NCBI GenBank assembly: GCA_014155875.1
Contig: JACEFZ010011075.1
Span: 70,650 to 134,649, forward strand
DNA: 64,000 nt
Source of the DNA: Cepaea nemoralis
Taxonomy: Eukaryota; Mollusca; Gastropoda; Stylommatophora; Helicidae
Reading direction: 5' to 3'
Made by a program: the position numbers and the translations under genes. Of this stretch, positions 11,021 to 20,721 are shown piece after piece. How positions within the stretch are numbered: the first letter of the stretch is position 1; every line of letters starts with the position of its first letter. Under the pieces are notes generated by a model. It was not told where the DNA came from and made no database searches. It worked only from the letters and a program-made list of their open reading frames with translations.

Positions 11021-11117
11021 GAAGAAGAAGAAGAAGAAGAAGAAGAAGAAGAAGAAGAAGAAGAAGAAGAAGAAGAAGAAGAAGAAGAAGAAGAAGAAGA
11101 AGAAGAAGAAGAAGAAG
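10495..11117 (+). mobile_element. LINE-E 3' fragment with expanded (GAA)n tail
   Basis: 5'-truncated LINE insertion into FamU. It is flanked by AGTGAATGAG (10485-10494) and AGTAAATGAG (11118-11127), a 10-bp target duplication with one mismatch. Coding remains at 10496-10878 read through the extreme C-terminus of ORF2 (FENKILRRIFG, LQWLGHIERMED, RPRGRPRRRWRDN, ending AAKNLNGSES). The tail is an expanded GAA tract at 10877-11117. The same C-terminus and GAA tail occur in the large copy at 30168-39596. Confidence 0.85.
10877..11117 (+). repeat. (GAA)n microsatellite, LINE-E tail
   Basis: About 240 bp of GAA repeats interrupted once near 11005-11020 by GGA units. It directly follows the LINE-E stop codon, so it is an expansion of the element's own GAA tail. 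Long poly-Glu and poly-Lys frames across it are artefacts. Confidence 0.95.
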
Positions 11118-11205
11118 AGTAAATGAGAATGCTTGGAGTATGAAAGATCCAGTGATACCGTTAAACTTGTTTAAATAAAACTAAGTGGGAATGAGAATAA
11201 TTGGA

Positions 11206-12094
11206 GTCCAACCATCCATCATGTGCCATGCCGATAAGCGTAGGTGGTCATGTTTTGCATTCTCACTCGATCTCCAGAGTCGTGGATCAATTCGGTGTTC
11301 CTGTCTCGACCATGCCATGTGGCCAAGCTATCCAGGTATTTACGTCTTGATCTTCCCCTTGGTCCCTTCCCGTCGATCTTGCCAGTTGTCCCTAAGTTCT
11401 CCAATACATTTCTTCTCATAACATGCCACAAAAGTGTTGATTGTCTACATCTAATGACTTTAATCAGTTTACGATCTTCATTTGTTTCTCGAAGGACTTG
11501 TTCTTTGTTTTTTTTTGTCTGTCCTTGGCATTCTTTGCATTCTTTCTCAGAAACCACATTTCCACAGCCATAAGATGTTTTTCATCTTGTCTACTCATTG
11601 TCCATGCTTTCCATCCATACAAAAGTACAGGTTCTATGTAGCACTTCAACACTATTTTTCTCGTTTCAATTGATATATTTTTATTGGTCAGTATGGTTTT
11701 AATCTTGCAAAAGGCTACCTTCGCAATGGCAATTCTTGTTTTAATTTCTTCGAGGCATCTCAAATCAGATGTTATGACTGTTCCTAGATAATTTTATCGA
11801 TTCACTTGCCTAAGAATATGCCCATTTACTCGTATATCACATTGTGATATATCCTTCTTCCCAGTGACGACCATAATCTGTGTCTTCTTACTATTATACT
11901 ATTAGGTTCTAACCCTAGCTGTTCACTGTGTGCAACAACCGCATCTACTAAATTTTTCAGGTCCTGTTCATTGTCTGCAATCAAGACTGTATCATCTGCA
12001 TATCTAATATTATTGATGTATCGTTCCCCAATGTTGATTCCTTCCATATCTTCTATATTTCTGAAAATATTTTCACTGTACAGGGAAAAAAGAT
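11206..12094 (-). mobile_element. LINE-B1 3' fragment (RT C-terminal part)
   Basis: Minus-strand pieces keep an RT palm/active-site region (INNIRYADDTVLIADNEQD near 12000), thumb (TRKIVLKCYIEPVLLYG) and the C-terminal stretch RGRSRRKYLDSLATWHGRDR at 11219-11557, split by frameshifts. It is 5'-truncated at about 12094, where FamU sequence resumes. The 3' end reads into GCACATGATGGATGG, shared by other LINE-B1 copies (17383, 57575). Not functional. Confidence 0.8.
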
Positions 12095-12205
12095 CTAGAG
12101 TACGAATCAGAATGTCTACTAAAATATTGTAGTATGCATGAGAACAAATGATTACTTCACCATCATCATCAACAAGTAATGTGTAGGTAATTACGCCATG
12201 CCATG

Positions 12206-14395
12206 TGTCGTGTGTGTAAAGAATGAATGTCGTAGTAGTTATTTGTTCTTCTTTACCACTTTAGTGCGTCCCTGGAGTGAGGGGAATCAACACCCACATT
12301 TGTTTTAATTCAATATCACTATCCTGGAGATATCCAGCAGACTCCGTCCACAACACTCCCTCAATCTGAAGACACCTTCTTCTCACTCTTACTCACTCCT
12401 GGATCATGCCCCCTCTCATTCTTCCCCAACATAACATACGTGACAACTCTAGCTTCAACAAATAAAACCAAGAAATGTATTAAAGCAAGGAGTATATGTA
12501 GGAGAAGTGTGTGTGTATAAGGTGTAGAATGTGTGACGTATACTCTAAAGTGTCTATAGACTCAGATCAGTGTTCAGGAGTATAGTCATTCTCATCACTG
12601 TGCTGAGAACACACTAGCACCATGTATTCCAGACAAGCAACCTCACCAAGGTGATGCTCCTCCGGTCACGTGAAGACTTCCTTCGTTGTCTCTTGAACCA
12701 CTAGGATGCTTGGACACCCATGACAAACACTGTCTAATGAGAGTCTTCAATCTGCTTAACACTATGAATTTCCTCTGTTATTTAAATGATTGTTAATCAG
12801 AGAATTCTAAGACTATTGTCACTGTTACTGGGGAAATCTTAATGTATCTAGTGTCACTGGTTTTAAAGATTCCCCATAATAAAACCACACTCTGACTGTT
12901 CTAGGTATCAGTATAAAGTTGTATGACTGTTCCTGGTATCAGTAGTGTATATCTACAATGTTCTGACTGTTCAGTGATACACTTATCACTTGCTAAAACA
13001 TAAATCTCCTCAGCATGTCCTGCTCAGCAGAAGCCAGGTTCCTGCAAACCAGCTTGGGTATAAGCCCAATGTAGCGGCCTCTCAGCAACTTCTGTCTTCA
13101 AATTCTGAGCCATCATCTTCTAAAATGTGTTAGCTTCACTGTTGAAAATCATAGCACACATACGTGGACCTGTAAATGGAACCTGTAGAATAGAGAATAC
13201 TATGGTGAGGGCAACTCAATCCTGGCCGGAATTAGGTGAGTGTAGGCCAATAGCAGCACTCAGATCTATAACAGAGATCCGATCTCTGTCATACGGCCAA
13301 ATAACTCATCATATGATCTGAGACATGGCAACACCAGGAAAGAATAAAGGAACGGGTAGAAACCCAGCAGATGCCCTACTGGAAGATCCTACCATTTCAC
13401 ATTCCTCTCCCCCCTCTCAACCATCTTTAATCTCTCTAATTATTATTCCACTACATTGTCCTCAACTCCCTGAGTAAAATGATATATCACACAAGCTAGT
13501 TGAAGCCACACAATAGGATACTAGTGCCGACGCTCCTATGATACTTTCTAGCACCGCACTTATAGAACATTCTATCACTAATCATAATACATTATATCAC
13601 CACACCTATAATACATTATATCACCGCACCTATAATACATTATATCACCGCACCTATAATACAGTATATCACCGCACAGTACTGTACTCTATTCCTAATC
13701 ATACTCTAAGTTAGATATGATTAATAGCCTACCATATGCCTATTCCAGTTGCTAATTGAAACTATGCAATCACAGACTGGATCTATGTCCGCAGATAACT
13801 ATAACCACTTAGACATTATAGTCTCTCTCATGTAACACAACTCGGAATAATGCACCGATCTTAACACTTCAGAATTTTTGGCCGACTCACTCCACTTGTT
13901 TACCGCAACTGGGTTTTATATCGGTGCTTGAGTGACGTCACCAAAAAGTCTAGACGTCAATCAGTCCAGAGTCTGGTTTTGTCCTCCTATTCTAGACTAA
14001 CTGGAGTCAATCTGCGGTCAAATTTGCTTTCATTTGGGGAAATTCTTTGTCCCGTACATCAATAGTTCAACCTGAGAATTCCCCACATCACAGAATCCAT
14101 CCAGACTTGCATTCAGACATTTCGTCTCCACTTCAAAGGCTACTACCACCGTGGCAGACGTTTGGCGTTGTTATTCGTTTTCTCGAACAACCCACATCAT
14201 AACAAAATCGCCGACTGTGTAGACATTTTGACGCGACGTATTTTGTTTCTCAGTTAGAAATGCCGACCGTGTGCAGACAGTTTTAACGACGTATTTTTCT
14301 CCGTCTGTACAACATCAAAGGGTTGCTGGTGTTTTTGCAGACAAATGTCGGGTCTTGTTTGTCATCGATCGAACTAACAAGTTTATTTGGCGACA
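12206..14395. mobile_element. Solo LTR, divergent relative of the GPIR-1 LTR
   Basis: 2190 bp starting TGTCGTG and ending GGCGACA, flanked by a perfect 5-bp duplication CCATG (12201-12205 and 14396-14400). Parts such as GTCCCTGGAGTGARG, AATCAACACCCACATT and CCCCTCTCATTCTTCCCCAA match the GPIR-1 LTR, so it belongs to a related subfamily in the same plus-strand layout. The interior is missing, consistent with LTR-LTR recombination. It interrupts FamU copy 1; the empty-site sequence is visible in copy 4 near 62140-62165. A ~28-bp unit containing TATAATACATTATATCAC is repeated three to four times at 13590-13680. Confidence 0.88.
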
Positions 14396-14434
14396 CCATG
14401 TATGTAGTATTATCACGTGTATATGAATGTATTT

Positions 14435-14641
14435 ATGAGAAAAAAAGATTTTAGAACTTGGTGACAACTGGCAAGGCTGAGGGGAAAATGTCAAGGAGAA
14501 GACAGAAGTAAATACCTGAATGGCTTGATCACGTAGTATAGTCAAGAGAAGAACACAGAGCTGAACCACGATTCTGGTGATTGTGTGAGATGGAGTAAAT
14601 GACCGCCCACGCTTATCAGCATGGCACATGCTGATGATGAT
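14435..14641 (+). mobile_element. LINE-B1 3'-end fragment
   Basis: A 207-bp fragment covers the last part of LINE-B1 (GTGACAACTGGCAAGGCTGA through GACCGCCCACGCTTATC and GCATGGCACATG, ending in GATGATGATG). It is flanked by GAATGTATTT on both sides (14425-14434 and 14642-14651), a 10-bp target duplication inside FamU. Confidence 0.8.
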
Positions 14642-14667
14642 GAATGTATTTGTTGTATTCGCAAATG

Positions 14668-14670
<3 letters not shown>

Positions 14671-14699
<29 letters not shown>

Positions 14700-14752
14700 C
14701 CACCCACCCACACACACACATACAGACACACACACACACACACACACACACA
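14671..14752. repeat. (CA)n microsatellite with CCCA interruptions
   Basis: A CA-dinucleotide tract, interrupted by CCCACCCACC around 14700, lies in FamU where other copies have only a short CACACACAA. Confidence 0.95.
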
Positions 14753-14899
14753 ACGCACCTTGTAAATACACACTGTTTTGTATGAAATAAACTCTTATTT
14801 AAAAAACAAACATCAGCACTTAGGATTGTTTGCCGGCACGTGGCTAGTATCACAGTGTAGTAACTGTTCTTGTATCACCACAGTGATTTAGGGTAAACT

Positions 14900-15785
14900 G
14901 ACTTATCTGCACTTGATGTGGCCACGGCCACCAGCAGAGGCGGTCATCACAATGACATATAGGGACTTGTAACCTCATGGGTTGGCTCTTGCCCCTGGGG
15001 AACCATGAGCCCTACAATTTAAGCAAATGTTTAACATTCAGGACACTCATACACAAATGTTCACAGCTACGTTCATAAGCAATGTGTAATTATTCCCCCT
15101 TACGTAACACATGATGTATGCAATTATCGGCGTTCTTGAACATAATTATTATTATTATTTCATTCAGGAAAACAAAAAAAATATGATGGGCCTGTTTCAG
15201 GCTGTATACCTTTATAAAAGAATGGAACTCGCTTCTCGGCCTTTTGACTAAGATCAAAGTGTAGTATCTGAATTTGGTCTTACAGGGCCACATGCAGAGG
15301 CGGTTATCCGAATGACACACACGGACGTGGGACCTGATGGGGCTGCTCTGGCCCCCTGGGGAACCGCGAACCCTGATTTAAAAAAAAAAAAAATAAACAT
15401 TAAAAGAGAATCGATGCAATTTGGGCTAACCCATATGAAAACCCTTTTTCATATAAAACATTCAAACATGTTTACACATTCACGTCCTAAATAAAACCAC
15501 ATGAAACGGAAGACATGTAATTAAAATAGTGGAAAGGGACAATACAACTTAACAGTTATTTCTAGGGACAATACTAAGTGTAGTATGAATGTATTATGTA
15601 ATTTAAATAATTGAGTATTTTTTCTTAATCTTTAATACAATTTTCATAGAAATTAGCGACAGTTATATACGGCATAAACAACGCGATATTAATTTTAAGT
15701 TTCCTTCAAAATTTGTATAAAATTAAAGGCTTTGATTTTAGATGTGTGAGGATTATACAAATAATTATTCTGTCTCCTATATATT
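14900..15785 (+). repeat. FamU repeat copy 2 (best preserved)
   Basis: Contains the module GCAGAGGCGGTCATC followed by GGGACTTGTAACCTCATGGG twice (14930-15015 and 15295-15375), the U2-like segment at 15229-15270, and an A-rich then A+T-rich 3' part with recurring phrases such as CCCATATGAAAACC and AAACATTCAA. Matching blocks occur at 81-317/9518-10494, 28850-29421 and 60611-62335. No open frame of note. It may be a long non-coding retroelement or the 3' part of a larger element. Confidence 0.7.
15229..15270 (+). repeat. U2-snRNA-like segment within FamU
   Basis: Reads CTCGCTTCTCGGCCTTTTG, then ACTAAGATCAAAGTG, then TAGTATCTG. This matches the conserved 5' end of metazoan U2 snRNA (recalled from general knowledge) over about 42 bases with only a few differences, including the GTAGTA branch-site recognition element. 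Similarity stops after CTG, so it is a head fragment and not a U2 gene. Decayed versions sit at 9664-9677 and 61343-61365. Confidence 0.75.
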
Positions 15786-16055
15786 CCCCCCCCCCCCCCC
15801 CCCCCCCACCCCCTCCGCGTTTCCATCCTGTTTCAGGATATTGCGGTCAACACCAGCATCTTTCAGCTAGTATGTTGATTCCTAGGCTAGATTACGCATC
15901 ATCAGCACGCCACGACTTTTCTGAGCGACCGGCTGCATACTCTCATAAGTCACTAGCGTGACTCGAACCACTTCTAACTCTCGTCCTCTCATGTTGACCA
16001 CGAGAGTATTCGGGATTAACGGAGAAAGCTGCTAACCCCTCGGCCAGGCAGCCGG
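15786..16055 (-). mobile_element. SINE-T1, tRNA-headed SINE (minus orientation)
   Basis: Flanked by a 12-bp duplication with one mismatch, CTCCTATATATT (15774-15785) and CTCCTACATATT (16056-16067), inside FamU. Read on the minus strand it starts GGAGCCGGCTGCCTGGCCGA, has an A-box-like GAGGGGTTAGCAG region and a B-box-like GTGGTTCGAGTCAC, then a body ending AGCTGAAAGATGCTGGTG and a G-rich tail (plus-strand poly-C 15786-15807). The body matches the copy at 16631-16879. Confidence 0.85.
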
Positions 16056-16095
16056 CTCCTACATATTACATTGCATATTTTATCATTTCAAAGAC

Positions 16096-17221
16096 ATGTT
16101 CATCATCATCAAGTGCTATGCCAGCTGGCGTAGGTGTTCATGACTTTCCACAGATCTCTGTCTTTGGATTTCTGGATCAGCTCCGCTGATGACATTCATC
16201 CATGCCACGGTATCAATCCTTCCAGCATTATTTCTCTTGGTCTACCTCTCCCTCTCTTCCCCTCGATCTTTCCAGTTGTCACGATGTTCTCCAAGACCTC
16301 TCTTCTCATCAAATGACCAAAGAAAGCTGTTTGTCTCTTTCTTATTGTTGTATATAATGTTCTAGTTTCATTAGCCTCCTTCAGGCAATCGTTGTTAGTT
16401 ACTCTGGCAGTCCAAGAAATTCGCAACATTCGTCTTAGGAACCACATCTCTGTTGCTTCCAAGTAATTCCTGATTTGCTCGTTCACATTCCAAGACTCAC
16501 TACCATACAGCAATACAGGCTCTACGTACCATTTTAGCACTCTCTTTCTCACATTCAATGATAGTCACTTATTGTATAGAATACTCTTAATTTTCCAAAA
16601 TGCAGCTTTTGCTTGCCCTATTTTGCTCTTGCCGGCTTCGTGGCTTAGAGGTTATGACTTTTCTTCGTAATCTCATATACTCTCGTCGGTATCGTGATGA
16701 CGGTGAGAATCAGCAGTGGTTCGAATCGCATCGGTAACTTACGGGGTATCTGAGCCGGCCGCTCAGAAAGCAATGGCAAACTACTGAGCGTAATCTTGCC
16801 AAGAAATCAACATACAGCTGAAAGATGCTGGTGTTGACAGCCATGTCTGTAAAGGATATTAAAAAAAAAAAAAAAAAAAATTCTGTACTTAATCTCTGTT
16901 GTGCATCTTCCATCCGATGTTATAAATGCCCCTAGGTATTTAATACTATCCGCCTGGTTAAAAATGTTCCCTTCTATTTCTATTTCACATTTTGGTATCA
17001 CCTTTTTCTTAGCTGTCACCATTGTTACTGTTTTCTTGATATTCAAGGAGAGTCCTTTGATTGCACTCTCTGTTACTACAATATCCAACAATTGTTGTAG
17101 ATCTGTATCATTATTCGCAACCAATTCTGTGTCATCAGCATAGCGTATATTGTTTATATTATAACATCCGATTAATATTCCTGGCTTCTCTTTGATCTCT
17201 CTCATTATTACTTCGCTATAG
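16096..17221 (-). pseudogene. LINE-B2 reverse transcriptase, C-terminal half, interrupted by a SINE
   Basis: Minus-strand coding runs from about 17205 (EKPGILIGCYNINNIRYADD, RT active site YADD; then YLGAFITSDGRCTTEI) to about 16196 (RKRVLKWYVEPVLLYG, WFLRRMLRISWTARV, RGRGRPREIMLEGLIPWHG). A SINE-T1 at 16631-16879 splits the frame just after the active-site region. It is 5'-truncated and related to, but clearly distinct from, LINE-B1 next door. The protein would have been the polymerase of a non-LTR retrotransposon; this copy is dead. Confidence 0.82.
16631..16879 (+). mobile_element. SINE-T1 insertion in LINE-B2
   Basis: tRNA-like head GCCGGCTTCGTGGCTTAGAG (A-box TGGCTTAGAGG) and B-box GTGGTTCGAATCGC, a body ending CTGAAAGATGCTGGTGTTGA, and a 20-A tail. 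The flanks ATTTTGCTCTT and ATTCTGTACTT are a decayed 11-bp target duplication in LINE-B2 coding sequence. Confidence 0.85.
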
Positions 17222-17227
17222 AGAGAG

Positions 17228-17382
17228 AACCGGTCTCCCTGGCCTAGGTGTTAACGTCTTTCTCCGTAATCCCATATATTCTCGTAAGTAACGTAACCTG
17301 CGCGAGAATCGGTAGCGGCTCTCGACGCCTTGGTAACTTAGGGGGTATGTGAGCAGGTCGCTCAGAAAGCAATGGCAAACTC
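17228..17382 (+). mobile_element. SINE-T1 fragment (head and part of body)
   Basis: CTCCCTGGCCTAGGTGTTAA head, followed by the CGTAATCCCATATATTCTCG and GCTCAGAAAGCAATGGCAAA phrases shared with the other SINE-T1 copies. It breaks off directly at the 3' end of LINE-B1 (CCATCCATCATGTGCC), lacking its own tail. Confidence 0.75.
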
Positions 17383-18240
17383 CATCCATCCATCATGTGC
17401 CATACCGGAAAGCGTGGGCGGTCATGACTCGCCATTTCACTCGATCACCAGAGTCGTGGATCAGCTCAGTGTTCCTGTCTCGACCATGCCATGTGGCCAA
17501 GCCATCCAGGTATTTACTTCTCGGTCTGCCCCTTGGTCTGTTCCCTTCGATCCTGCCAGTTGTCACTATTTTCTCCAATCCATTTCTTCTCATAACAAGT
17601 CCAAAAAATGTTGACTGTCTACGTCTAATTTCTCTAATAAATTTACGATTTTCATTTGTCTCCTGTAGTACTTGGTCATTGATTTTTCTGTCTGTCCATG
17701 GTATTCTTTGCATTCTCCTCAGAAACCACATTTCTACAGCCATCACATGATGGTCAGCTTGTCTGCTCATTGTTCAAGTTTTACATCCATACAAAAGTAT
17801 AGGCTCTATGTAGAACCTCAACACTCTTTTTCTCGTTTCAATTGACATGTTTTTATTGGTCAGTATGTTTTTCATCTTGCTAAAGGCTGCTTTCGCCATG
17901 GCGATTCTTGTTCTAATCTCTTCAAGGCATCTCCCATCAGATGTTATGACTGTTCCGAGATAATTGTACCGATTCACTTGTTGAAGAATATTTCCATTTA
18001 CTTGGATTATTTCTTTCTTCCTAGTGACGACCATAATCTGTCTTTTTACAATTAATTCTACCTCCAGTTGTTCACTGTGTGCAACAACCGCCTCAACTAA
18101 TTGTTGAAGATCCTGTTCATTTTTTGCAATCAATACTGTTTCATCTGCATATCTAATGTTATTGATGTTTCGTCCTCCAATGATGATTATATTTATATCT
18201 TCTACATTTCTGAAAATATTTTCACTGTATAGGGAAAAAA

Positions 18241-19070
18241 GATCTGGAGACATTACACATCCCTGTCTCACATCTCTTTTAATAGGCTGATATTGTCCCA
18301 CTTCATTATCAATCCTTATGGCAGCTTGTTGTTTCCAATATGTTTTTTATAAGTCTAATGTCTTCCCCATCAATTTGTAAATCTGCAAGCATATCTACAA
18401 TGTTGACATGTCTTATTCTATCGAAAGCCTTTGTGTAGTCAATAAAGCAAAGATGTATATCTTTTTTTACTTCTAGAGAACGTTCAATAACTGATCGCAG
18501 CATATACACTGTACTCTTTCCTTCCCGGGAAGGTTAACCCGGTAAAAAAATCCCCGCAGAAGTCGGATGTGTCGGCCTAACGGCGCAAGAACGCACCTCT
18601 GCTGTAAACAGGCACAACACAGTCACGCCCGAATAAAAAAATCCGGATGAAAAAAGATCTGGAGACATTACACATCCCTGTCTCACATCTTTCTTAATAG
18701 GCTGATATTGTCCCACTTCATTATCAATCCTTATGGCAGCTTGTTGTTTCCAATATGTTTTTTATAAGTCTAATGTCTTCCCCATCAATTTGTAAATCTG
18801 CAAGCATATCTACCATGTTGACATGTCTTATTCTATCAAAAGCCTTTGTGTAGTCAATAAAGCAAAGATGTATATCTTTTTTTACTTCTAGAGAACGTTC
18901 AATAACTGATCGCAGCATATACACTGTACTCTTTCCTTCCCGGGAAGGTTAACCCGGTCAAAAAATGCCTACAGAAGTCGGATGTGTCGGCCTAACGGCG
19001 CAAGAACGCAGCTCTGCTGTAAACAGGCATAACGCAGTCACGTCCGAAAAAAAAATCCGGATGAACGCAG
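18241..19070. repeat. 415-bp tandem duplication (LINE-B1 RT segment plus SINE-S2)
   Basis: GATCTGGAGACATTACAC occurs at 18241 and 18656, and GTACTCTTTCCTTC at 18511 and 18926: constant offset of 415 bp. The two units differ at only a few positions, so the duplication is recent compared with LINE-B1 itself. The first unit contains a 3'-truncated S2 joined directly to LINE sequence, which marks the duplication junction at about 18648. Confidence 0.92.
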
Positions 19071-19081
19071 CAGAAGAAGAA
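18940..19081 (+). mobile_element. SINE-S2, short element with (GAA)n tail
   Basis: 142-bp insertion in LINE-B1 flanked by the perfect 14-bp duplication GTACTCTTTCCTTC (18926-18939 and 19082-19095). The body includes GGTTAACCCGGTC, TCGGATGTGTCGGCCTAACG and ATCCGGATGAACGCAGCAGA, then a GAAGAAGAA tail. No clear tRNA A/B boxes, so the head is of unknown origin. A truncated duplicate lies at 18525-18648. The GAA tail resembles that of LINE-E. Confidence 0.85.
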
Positions 19082-19361
19082 GTACTCTTTCCTTCTACAA
19101 ACAGGCATTGTTCTTCCCCTATTTCGGGTTGTATTTTCTTCCTCACTCTTTACATGATAATTCGTAGCAAAATTTTCGTGATGTGACTCATTATACTAAA
19201 TGTTCTATGTTGATCATATTCTCATTCCAAGGCTCCTAATTTTTGGGGGATTGCAATAAATACAGAATTTGCATAATTCAGAAGGTAGGCCTATATCTCC
19301 GGTATCATATAATGTGTTCAGCAGTCTGGTGACTTGATCTATTCCATATTCTTTTAAAGCT

Positions 19362-20520
19362 TTAGTCATTTCTGTTGTGGTGTTGTCTGAACCTGGGGGT
19401 CTTGCCAGCTTTCATATGTTTAAGAACATTCCGAACCTCCATCTTCAAAATTGGTGGTCCTTCATTATTAAATCGAATATCATTCTGTTTATCTCTGTTA
19501 TCATCATAAAGGTTTTTTACGTAATCTGACCATTCATGTAGAATCTGATCTTTTTCTATTATGATTTTGACATCTTTAGTTTTTAGGCAGCTTGCTGGTG
19601 TACTTGTTCTTTTATTAGTAAGTTCCAGAATTATTTTGTGCACTAATTTGGTATTGTGACTCTTGTGTTGGTTTTCAATTTCTATGCAATTTTTCTCAAG
19701 CCATGCCTTCCTACATAATATTCTGACTTGTCTGTGAATTTCTTCATATTTGGCAGGATTATTTTTTGTTGAGTCTTCTTGTTTCCATTTGTTGTAAAAT
19801 GTCTTCAGTCGTCCATTTCTTACGACCCATCTTCTTTAATTTTGGAATAGTTGTTTCTGCTGCCAAACAGATTGAATTCTTCAACATTTCCCATTGATCA
19901 TCCACATCTTGACATAGGATCTCTAGATCAGACAATATTTCAAATCTGTTCTGTACTTCTATGTTGAATTTGTTTTGTATTTCCTTGTCATTTCTTAATG
20001 TACACGGACCATATTTAGTGTTTCCTGTTATATACTTAACTTTCTTTAATTTTACCCTCAATGTACCTGTAAGTAATCTGTGGTCTGTTGTTTGCAATTG
20101 TTAACGCATTGCGAAACCTTCGGCTAATAAGAATATAATCAATTCTGGTTTCTAATCCTGCTATCAGGACTCTTCAAAGTCCATAATATTCTAGGGTGTT
20201 GTTTAAATCAGGTGTTTCCTACAATAATTTCCTGCTCTTTTGCCCACTCTACAAGTTTGTATCCTCTTTCGTTTCTCTCTTCTAAACCATGGTTTCCTAC
20301 TGTATATCCATCACCTATATTTCCTACTTTCGCATTGAGGTCACCTATTACGATGTTTATTTCTGAATGTTTACATTTCTTTAAAGCACTCTATGACATT
20401 ATAAAATTCCACTACACTATCTTTACTTGATTCTCCTGTTGGGGCATATATTTGAATAACGTATTTGCTAAAAGGTCTGCCGCTTAATTTAACTACTTAG
20501 AACTCTGTCTGACACAGCCC
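19362..20520 (-). pseudogene. LINE-B1 endonuclease and linker remnants
   Basis: Minus-strand pieces include an APE-type endonuclease motif (EINIVIGDLNAKVGNIGDGY near 20340), DYILISRRFRNALTIANNR near 20130, TTDHRLLTGTLRVKLKK near 20080 (HR catalytic pair) and a linker ending VRNVLKHMKAGKTP near 19420. Several frameshifts. In a live copy the domain would nick the target DNA. Confidence 0.72.
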
Positions 20521-20721
20521 AATATCCTTGAACAGATTTTGATGTTTGCCGATCCAAGATAATTGCTACCCCAATTGTGGCAGTCTAAATACTTCATCAT
20601 GCACCTTTAGATGTCAACCTGAATATAGTTAAAGTAAGCTGCAGTCAACTTGATCTTCTTGATATCGTCATAGAGCTTGGCCTCAAATGAAGCAGGTGTG
20701 GGTCAAAATATCTTTCTCTGT

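Larger units (their letters stand above)
17393..19146 (-). pseudogene. LINE-B1 reverse transcriptase and C-terminal region
   Basis: Recognisable in pieces: fingers with EEQCLFVEGKST, palm motif A DIHLCFIDYTKAFDRIRHVN, motif B DVRQGCVMSPDLFSLY, the active site appearing as NNIRYADETVLIAKNEQD (YADE where YADD is usual, so the catalytic second Asp is lost), then YLGTVITSDGRC, IEPILLYGC, WFLRRMQRIPWTDR and PRGRPRSKYLDGLATWHGRD. Frames are broken at about 17772, 18305, 18515 and 18940. Motif A occurs twice because of the 415-bp duplication. Function in an intact copy: target-primed reverse transcription. Confidence 0.8.
17383..20640 (-). mobile_element. LINE-B1, the longest copy, decayed and locally duplicated
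   Basis: A ~3.2-kb minus-strand LINE relic. From right to left it codes for endonuclease remnants (20520-19759), a linker (19643-19362), RT (about 19146-17800) and the C-terminal region (17770-17393). It ends in GGCACATGATGGATGG. Internally it carries the SINE-S2 insertion (18940-19081) and a 415-bp tandem duplication that repeats part of RT plus S2. Frameshifts and stops are frequent. The 5' limit near 20640 is approximate. Confidence 0.8.

Noticed and set aside
10715..11126. Long poly-Glu and poly-Lys frames
   Set aside because: They are translations of the (GAA)n tail of LINE-E in different frames, with no independent start context or domain.
15229..15270. Functional U2 snRNA gene
   Set aside because: Only the first ~42 bases match; the Sm site and 3' stem-loops are absent.
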